DNA of 64,000 nt, from contig JAEUHZ010000024.1 in the NCBI GenBank assembly GCA_016795205.1, positions 145,563-209,562 of the forward strand, written 5' to 3'. Of this stretch, positions 63,851 to 64,000 are shown piece after piece (within the stretch, counting starts at the first letter, position 1; every line of letters begins with the position of its first letter). Position numbers and translations under genes: made by a program. The notes beneath the pieces were generated by a model. The model was given only the letters and a program-made list of their open reading frames with translations, was not told where the DNA came from and ran no database searches. This stretch comes from Planctomycetota bacterium. GTDB taxonomy: Bacteria; Planctomycetota; UBA1135; GCA-002686595.

Positions 63851-64000
63851 TCAGCACGCCTCCGGCAAGATCTCCCTCCACGCGAAGAACTCGCGCGCCC
63901 TGATCCTGCGCGTCGTGACCCCCGCCGCCGAGGCCGCCGAGCGCTGGCGGTCCTGGCAGAAGATCTCGCGCGCGTAGTTCCGCCACAGGATCCAAGCACC
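63851..64000 (-). CDS. Partial frame, possible transposase C-terminus
   Basis: An open minus-strand frame entering from beyond the window end and stopping at 63851 (TGA); 49 codons are visible. It reads AWILWRNYAREIF, then TTRRIRAREFFAWREIL. The WRNY-R start and R-x(5)-E-x-x-x-WR ending resemble the tails of some transposases, with the tandem palindromes just outside it as an IS end. This is pattern memory, not a search result; a plus-strand frame through the same bases is also open. Confidence 0.3.
   Translation of the reverse strand, partial: GAWILWRNYAREIFCQDRQRSAASAAGVTTRRIRAREFFAWREILPEAC

Overview
The window is one continuous stretch of very GC-rich bacterial chromosome (roughly 70% or more G+C by eye). 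It is densely coded on both strands, with no gap over 300 bases. I see no rRNA, tRNA, CRISPR or prophage. Several things point to a Planctomycetota member, probably one of the deep-branching high-GC marine lineages: large secreted or membrane-anchored proteins made of repeated carboxypeptidase-regulatory-like domains, a MoxR/DUF58/BatA-type VWA cluster fused to an ABC-transporter operon, many TPR/HEAT lipoproteins, LPS-type envelope genes and many GTG/TTG starts. This placement is inference; Myxococcota would be the main alternative.

Layout. (1) 98-9604, minus strand: a nine-gene respiratory operon in the order diheme cytochrome c, coxB, coxA, ctaA, ctaB, coxC, SCO1, DUF420, then a TPR protein with a degenerate CHAT-like end. 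The oxidase subunit I carries the YSHP motif of A2-type oxidases. (2) 9724-19069: a mixed block with a YgfZ-like folate-binding protein, a DUF3108 protein with an inserted Cys4 ribbon, leucine-dehydrogenase-like enzyme, two HEAT/unknown secreted proteins, a tryptophan-rich TPR protein, a galactokinase-family enzyme with an altered sugar motif, and a small lipoprotein. (3) 19011-27644, minus: histidine kinase, NAD-dependent epimerase, 1245-residue repeat protein, triple-parvulin PPIase, GT2. (4) 27666-34628: envelope/LPS genes (GT9, TPR lipoprotein, two LptF/LptG-type permeases, WaaP-like kinase, LpxL-like acyltransferase). (5) 34654-37891: PhoB-PhoR-PhoU without pst genes. (6) 37943-43818: a thioredoxin-like/TPR protein, a CrtQ/HpnB-like glycosyltransferase and a CAP-domain protein. 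(7) 43833-63725: VWA proteins on both strands converging on an operon with a DUF4175-like Cys-rich protein, MoxR ATPase, GATase-like membrane protein, ABC ATPase, two ABC permeases, DUF58 and a fatty-acid-hydroxylase-type enzyme; a second repeat protein lies upstream. (8) 63726-64000: tandem small palindromes and a possible transposase tail.

How the parts work together. Region 1 encodes a whole haem-copper oxidase with haem A synthesis and copper delivery. Region 4 looks like lipid A/LPS completion and export. Region 7 looks like a MoxR-VWA chaperone module combined with a membrane ABC system.

The strongest regulatory signal is a TANNNT box only 6-9 bases before the start codon of seven genes, suggesting common leaderless transcription. 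One of these boxes is shared by two divergent genes. All motif positions, counts and boundaries were read by hand; no database search was run.
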